Shown here: positions 60,429 to 64,000 of the stretch, piece after piece
How the letters are laid out: every line of letters starts with the position of its first letter
Position numbering within the stretch: position 1 is the stretch's first letter
DNA from: Brevibacterium spongiae
Lineage (GTDB): Bacteria > Actinomycetota > Actinomycetes > Actinomycetales > Brevibacteriaceae
Assembly: GCF_026168515.1 (NCBI RefSeq)
Contig: NZ_CP093443.1
Location: 3,658,001-3,722,000 of the forward strand
Length of the DNA: 64,000 nt
Direction: 5' to 3'
Position numbers and translations under genes: made by a program
The notes under the pieces: generated by a model
What the model was told of the DNA's origin: nothing
The model's database searches: none
What the model saw: only the letters and a program-made list of their open reading frames with translations

Positions 60429-61391
60429 ATGAACGACTCCGATGACGCAGCTACTCAGACGCTCTCGACGACGATCGGCCGCACCGTCGAGGTGCCCGAG
60501 TCGATGACGCCTCCCCCGCGCACGGATGCCGAGGTCCCCGACTACGTCCGTGCCCTCGGCCTGCCGGGCCTCGCGGACATCCACGTCCATTTCCTCCCGC
60601 AGAACGTGCTCGACAAGGTGTGGGACTACTTCGACAACGCCGCGGACAACTACGGCCGCGACTGGCCGATCGCCTACCGCTTCAACACCGACACCCGGCT
60701 GAGCATCGTCCGCGAGCTCGGCATTCGCGCGATCCCGGCCCTGACCTACCCGCACAAACCCGGCATGGCCGCGTGGCTCAACGAATGGAACGCGGAGTTC
60801 GCGGCCGCCCATGATGACGTCATCCACTGCGGCACCCTCTATGCCGAACCCGAGTCCGCCGACTATGTGCCCGCCGCGCTGGCGGCTGGGGCGAGGCTGT
60901 TCAAGATGCACGTCCAGGTCGGCGTCTTCTCCCCCGACGATCCGGTCCTCGACCCCGCATGGGACGCACTGGAGAAGGCGCAGGCACCCATCGTCATCCA
61001 CGCCGGATCCGCGCCGCTGCCGGGCAAGTACACCGGGCCGCAGGCAGTGGCGAACGTCCTCGAACGCTTCCCGCAGCTGACATTCGTCATCGCCCATATG
61101 GGCATGCCCGAATACGACGAGTTCGCGACCCTGGCCGAGACGTACGACAACGTGTACCTCGACACGACGATGTTCGCCTCCGGGTACTTCTCCTCCCCCG
61201 CCGAGGTGGCCCCCGCCTACCGTGAACGCCTGGCCGCGCTGGAGGGCAAGATCATCCTCGGCTCGGATTTCCCGAACATCCCGTACCCGTACGTCGATCA
61301 GATCTCGGGGCTGGCGGGGCTGGGACTCGGCGACGACTGGATGCGCTCGGTGTTGTGGACCAATGGGGCGAAGGTGCTCGGCCTGGGCTGA
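60429..61391 (+). CDS. Amidohydrolase-2 family metal-dependent hydrolase/decarboxylase
   Basis: 320 residues. The TIM-barrel metal sites are GLADIHVHFLPQN (HxH), KMHVQVGVFSPDDP, APIVIHAGSAPLP (His), VIAHMGMPEYDEF (His) and ILGSDFPNIPYPYV (Asp). This is the ACMSD-like amidohydrolase pattern. The substrate is unknown. It is transcribed alone and convergent with the next gene. Confidence 0.87.
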   Translation: MNDSDDAATQTLSTTIGRTVEVPESMTPPPRTDAEVPDYVRALGLPGLADIHVHFLPQNVLDKVWDYFDNAADNYGRDWPIAYRFNTDTRLSIVRELGIRAIPALTYPHKPGMAAWLNEWNAEFAAAHDDVIHCGTLYAEPESADYVPAALAAGARLFKMHVQVGVFSPDDPVLDPAWDALEKAQAPIVIHAGSAPLPGKYTGPQAVANVLERFPQLTFVIAHMGMPEYDEFATLAETYDNVYLDTTMFASGYFSSPAEVAPAYRERLAALEGKIILGSDFPNIPYPYVDQISGLAGLGLGDDWMRSVLWTNGAKVLGLG

Positions 61392-61469
61392 GCGCCTCAG
61401 TATTCGGCTGATCCACAATCCGAAGCCGAGGTCACCGCTCGCACCGCGACTCGGCGCTTCGGTATGAGC

Positions 61470-62273
61470 TCACACCGTACGCAGCCAATTGTCGAGGCTC
61501 ACGTCGGACAGCCTCGGTGCCGGTGGGATGAGTCCGTCACCGGCGGTCGGGCCGGGCAGGGGAATCCCGATGACCTTCCGGGGCTTCGCAGTTCCCGCGG
61601 ACGCACCCCGTTCTCCTGCGGACTCGCTGTGTTCCTCTGCTCGTCCCGTCGACCGGGCACGCGCCTCGGCGAGGCGGCGGGCGATCGCGGCGAAGTCGCT
61701 GATCTCGGGACCGGCGACCTCGACGGTGTCGTGTTCGCGGGCATCGATGGCCTCGGCCATCATTCGGGCGGCCTCCGCGGCTGCCAAGGCCTGCACGCGC
61801 ATCTTCGGCACGAATCGCAGCGGCCCGATGCTCGTCGTCATGGCGTCGACGAGTTCGAACCATTGGGCGGAGCGGAACATCAGCAGCCTGTCGGCTGGGA
61901 CGAGCCGGCGATAGATGCGCTCCTGCACCGCCTTGCCCTGGTAGTAGCCGAGCAGCTTCGATTCGCCGACCTCAGGACGGAAGGCGATCGACAGGCACGC
62001 CACGGACGTCTCGGGTCTCTCGGCTGCGGCGAGGGCGATCGATCGGGAGCTGTGGGAGAAGAAGTCGACGGCCTGGCGCGCGTTCATCGTCATCCGGTTG
62101 ACGCAGTCGACGAGGACATCGCTGCCCTCGGCCGCCTCGGCGACGCCGTGACCGGTGTACGTGTCGACTCCCGTTCCGCGGTGGGCGGAGATGACCGGGT
62201 GGTCGCGTGAGCGCAGCTGTTCGACGAGGCGGGTTCCGAACGTTCCGGTGGCTCCATAGACGGTGATCTGCAT
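61470..62273 (-). CDS. NAD(P)-binding atypical SDR / NmrA-like protein
   Basis: 267 residues. It starts MQITVYGATGTFGTRLVEQL, the GxTGxxG Rossmann motif of atypical SDR proteins. YYQGKAVQERIYRRLVPADRLLMFRSAQWFE resembles the substrate-binding section of NmrA/TMR-like members. A Ser/Ala/Gly-rich insertion occurs near residue 215. The start at 62273 puts the Rossmann motif at the N-terminus; the open frame extends to 62300. Catalytic activity is not assured. Confidence 0.8.
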   Translation of the reverse strand: MQITVYGATGTFGTRLVEQLRSRDHPVISAHRGTGVDTYTGHGVAEAAEGSDVLVDCVNRMTMNARQAVDFFSHSSRSIALAAAERPETSVACLSIAFRPEVGESKLLGYYQGKAVQERIYRRLVPADRLLMFRSAQWFELVDAMTTSIGPLRFVPKMRVQALAAAEAARMMAEAIDAREHDTVEVAGPEISDFAAIARRLAEARARSTGRAEEHSESAGERGASAGTAKPRKVIGIPLPGPTAGDGLIPPAPRLSDVSLDNWLRTV

Positions 62274-62341
62274 GGTGTTCCGACCTCTCAGACGCCACAC
62301 GGGCGGACCCTCATCGAGCCCGCCCGTGCGCCGGTCGTGTC

Positions 62342-63277
62342 TCAGTTCTGGTTGACCGTGACCATACCAGTGTCGGCTGTGGCCGAGATCGGCACGAGGG
62401 TCTTGCCCTCGGCGTCCTTCGGGTCCTTGCTGACATCGAATTTCTTCAGATCCGAGGCCAGCTCCACCGAACCGTCGTTCGACTTCGCGTTGATCCGGTA
62501 GAGGAAGTCCTCGTCCGATCGCTCATTGGCCAGCTTGAGGTTCGGCAGGAGGAGTTCGATCGATCCTTCATCGGTCTTCGTCGTGATGCCCCCTGCCGGC
62601 ACCGTCTCGTCGGCGAAGTCGAGGTCGATGGTTCCCGTCGAGGTGACTGCCTCGAGGCGATCGGTGACGGTGAGGTCCTCGCCGTCGATGGCGCCGACCC
62701 CGGTCTTCGCCTCCACGGTCTTGAAGGTGCCCTCGAGGGATGTCGCACCCCAGTCGGTCGAGGTGTGCAGCCGGTCGGCTTGGCCGGAGATCGACAGCGC
62801 CCCGCCGTCGGTGTCGGCGAAGATCTCCGAGTAGCGGCCGTTGACGTCGAACTGACCGTAGTTGCCGTCGAGGTCGAGCTTGAGGTCACCGGCGATGTCG
62901 GTGGGGACGGTGACCGTCATCCGTGCGTTTTCGAGCTTCTGACGGTTGGCCAGGACCACCTCGGCGACGGAATCTCTGTTCTTGACCTTGAGGTCCGCGG
63001 AACTGTCACGGGGGCCGGTGGCGGTGAGTTCGACGGTGGGCTCGGCGATGTTGGCGGTCTTGATGTCGACGGAGGCGCCCGTGCCGAGCTTGATCTTGAG
63101 TTCCTGCATCGCGCCGGGCAGGGTTTCGTTCGCCTCGATCTTGCCGTAGTTGAGGCGGGAGGCGCCGTGCGCGGTGGTGACGATGACGGGGATGAGGAGG
63201 ACGACGGCGGCGAGGATGATCAGGGTCACCCGCAGACCGAGTCGAGCGGATTCGCTGATGCGAACTGTGGCAGGCAT
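62342..63277 (-). CDS. Membrane-anchored DUF4097 beta-helix protein
   Basis: 311 residues. One N-terminal helix (ARLGLRVTLIILAAVVLLIPVIV) anchors an extracytoplasmic domain of repeated short beta strands (KLDLDGNYGQFDVNGRYSEI, TVEAKTGVGAIDGEDLTV, AVTSTGTIDLDFADE), the DUF4097/putative adhesin pattern. The start at 63277 lies 1 nt past the response-regulator stop, so it belongs to the same operon. Such proteins often appear with envelope-stress two-component systems. Confidence 0.82.
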   Translation of the reverse strand: MPATVRISESARLGLRVTLIILAAVVLLIPVIVTTAHGASRLNYGKIEANETLPGAMQELKIKLGTGASVDIKTANIAEPTVELTATGPRDSSADLKVKNRDSVAEVVLANRQKLENARMTVTVPTDIAGDLKLDLDGNYGQFDVNGRYSEIFADTDGGALSISGQADRLHTSTDWGATSLEGTFKTVEAKTGVGAIDGEDLTVTDRLEAVTSTGTIDLDFADETVPAGGITTKTDEGSIELLLPNLKLANERSDEDFLYRINAKSNDGSVELASDLKKFDVSKDPKDAEGKTLVPISATADTGMVTVNQN

Positions 63278-63278
63278 T

Positions 63279-63923
63279 CTAGGCTCCGAGGAATGTGAGG
63301 ACGGCGAGGACTCGGCGGTTGTCCGAGGTGTCGGCGGTGAGGCCGAACTTCGTGAACACCGAGGAGATGTGCTTCTCGACGGCGCCGGCGCTGAGGTAGA
63401 GCGTCCGGGCGATCGCGGCATTCGATTTGCCTTCGGCCATGAGCTGGAGGACTTCGAGTTCGCGGGGACTCAGGGTCGACAGGCCGTCTTTCTTCCGGGT
63501 GCGCACGAGGATCTGGGAGACGACCTCGGGGTCGAGGACGGTGCCTCCCGACGCGACCTCGTCGACGGCTGCGAGGAAGTCTTCGACATCGGCCACGCGA
63601 TCCTTGAGGAGGTAGCCGAATCCGCCGGTGTTCTCGGCGATGAGTTCGGACGCGTACTGCTCTTCGACGTATTGGCTGAACACGAGGACCTTGACGTCCG
63701 GGTTCTGCTTGCGGATGAGGACTGCGGCGCGGATGCCTTCGTCGGTGAACGTCGGGGGCATGCGCACGTCGATGACGGCGAGGTCCGGCGGATCGTTGTG
63801 GACGACGGCGAGGAGTTCGTTCGCGTCGGGGACGGCGGCGATCACCTCATGTCCGGCGTCGGCGAGGAGTCGTTCGAGTCCGGCCCGCAGGACGGCAGAG
63901 TCTTCAGCGATTACGATGCGCAT
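63279..63923 (-). CDS. NarL/LuxR-type response regulator
   Basis: 214 residues. The receiver domain starts MRIVIAEDSAVLRAGLERLL with the phospho-acceptor Asp in LAVIDVRMPP and the conserved Lys in GYLLKDRV. The C-terminal LuxR HTH reads LSPRELEVLQLMAEGKSNAAIARTLYLSAGAVEKHISSVFTKFGL. It overlaps the upstream kinase gene by 13 nt and runs into the DUF4097 gene, forming a kinase-regulator-target operon. Confidence 0.93.
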   Translation of the reverse strand: MRIVIAEDSAVLRAGLERLLADAGHEVIAAVPDANELLAVVHNDPPDLAVIDVRMPPTFTDEGIRAAVLIRKQNPDVKVLVFSQYVEEQYASELIAENTGGFGYLLKDRVADVEDFLAAVDEVASGGTVLDPEVVSQILVRTRKKDGLSTLSPRELEVLQLMAEGKSNAAIARTLYLSAGAVEKHISSVFTKFGLTADTSDNRRVLAVLTFLGA

Positions 63924-64000
63924 GGCACCTCCACAACTACAGTCGTTGGCCCACCTGCGGGGCTGGTCAGGTTCAGTGTGCCACGGGCGGCTTCGACGCG
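63911..64000 (-). CDS. Histidine kinase, C-terminal end (runs off the window)
   Basis: Thirty codons in frame with a TAA stop at 63911-63913 read RVEAARGTLNLTSPAGG followed by PTTVVVEVPCAS. This is the typical end of a HATPase_c domain of NarL-partner kinases (G-G-T/L...SPxGGGTxVxxxVP). It overlaps the response-regulator start, confirming a two-component pair. The rest lies beyond the right edge. Confidence 0.75.
   Translation of the reverse strand, partial: RVEAARGTLNLTSPAGGPTTVVVEVPCAS

Noticed and set aside
1..64000. tRNA, rRNA or prophage genes
   Set aside because: No conserved tRNA arms, rRNA segments, phage structural genes or phage integrase were found on either strand by reading.

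Overview
The window is a high-GC actinobacterial chromosome segment. Gene content and style suggest the order Micrococcales, most likely Brevibacterium or a close relative. The clues are the gene order ribD-ribE-ribBA-ribH behind an FMN riboswitch, a LysG/LysE pair, YhgE/Pip and DUF805 membrane proteins, many ATGA/GTGA gene overlaps and several apparently leaderless starts. The genus is an inference from style; no marker gene such as rRNA is present. No rRNA, tRNA, CRISPR array or prophage was seen.

Layout. 1-8.5 kb: the tail of an amino-acid permease, a MobA-like nucleotidyltransferase, an amidase, a DUF998 membrane protein, a PEP-mutase/isocitrate-lyase family enzyme, a two-domain VOC protein, a small membrane protein and a RecQ helicase with a phosphoribosyltransferase-like tail. 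8.6-10.0 kb: an IS110-family element with a structured leader that may encode its bridge RNA. 10-26.2 kb: a small-multidrug-export-type protein with a divergent TetR regulator and a palindromic operator, lysG/lysE, a frameshifted AAA ATPase, YhgE/Pip with an ABC-type ATPase, a TDT transporter, two tandem DUF805 genes, an MFS pump with a MarR regulator, and the riboflavin operon.

26.5-43.3 kb: a 16.8-kb composite transposon with TGTGAG...CTCACA ends, flanked by a 9-bp direct repeat (GCAGAGGGG). Its arms are inverted, nearly identical tniA-tniB modules. The left tniA is cut by an IS3-family element that also truncates a CopD/CtaG-like gene. Cargo comprises ccdA-tlpA, a cmtR-ctpG/cadA-cadD-lspA operon, a dsbA-vkor pair, a second cmtR-cadD pair and a serine resolvase. 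The cargo points to cadmium/lead-type metal resistance coupled to extracytoplasmic thiol-disulfide chemistry. A third, internal transposon end at 39022 shows that 39022-43298 was once a self-contained unit. Both tniB copies carry the same -1 frame break inside the Walker A motif, at a G5 run.

43.4-64 kb: pyruvate oxidase (poxB), then a minus-strand block reading YjbR-like protein, SF2 helicase, jetA, jetB, jetC, jetD and an MFS transporter. jetABCD is a Wadjet anti-plasmid system. The helicase just upstream carries an unusual membrane hairpin, and the MFS gene overlaps the end of jetD. The window closes with an asparaginase, a CurA-like oxidoreductase, a DUF402 protein, an amidohydrolase, an NAD(P)-binding protein and a DUF4097 protein next to a NarL-type two-component system that runs off the right edge.

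The best candidates for something undescribed are the membrane-anchored helicase joined to the Wadjet operon, and the composite tni transposon with its shared Walker A frame break and hairpin target site.
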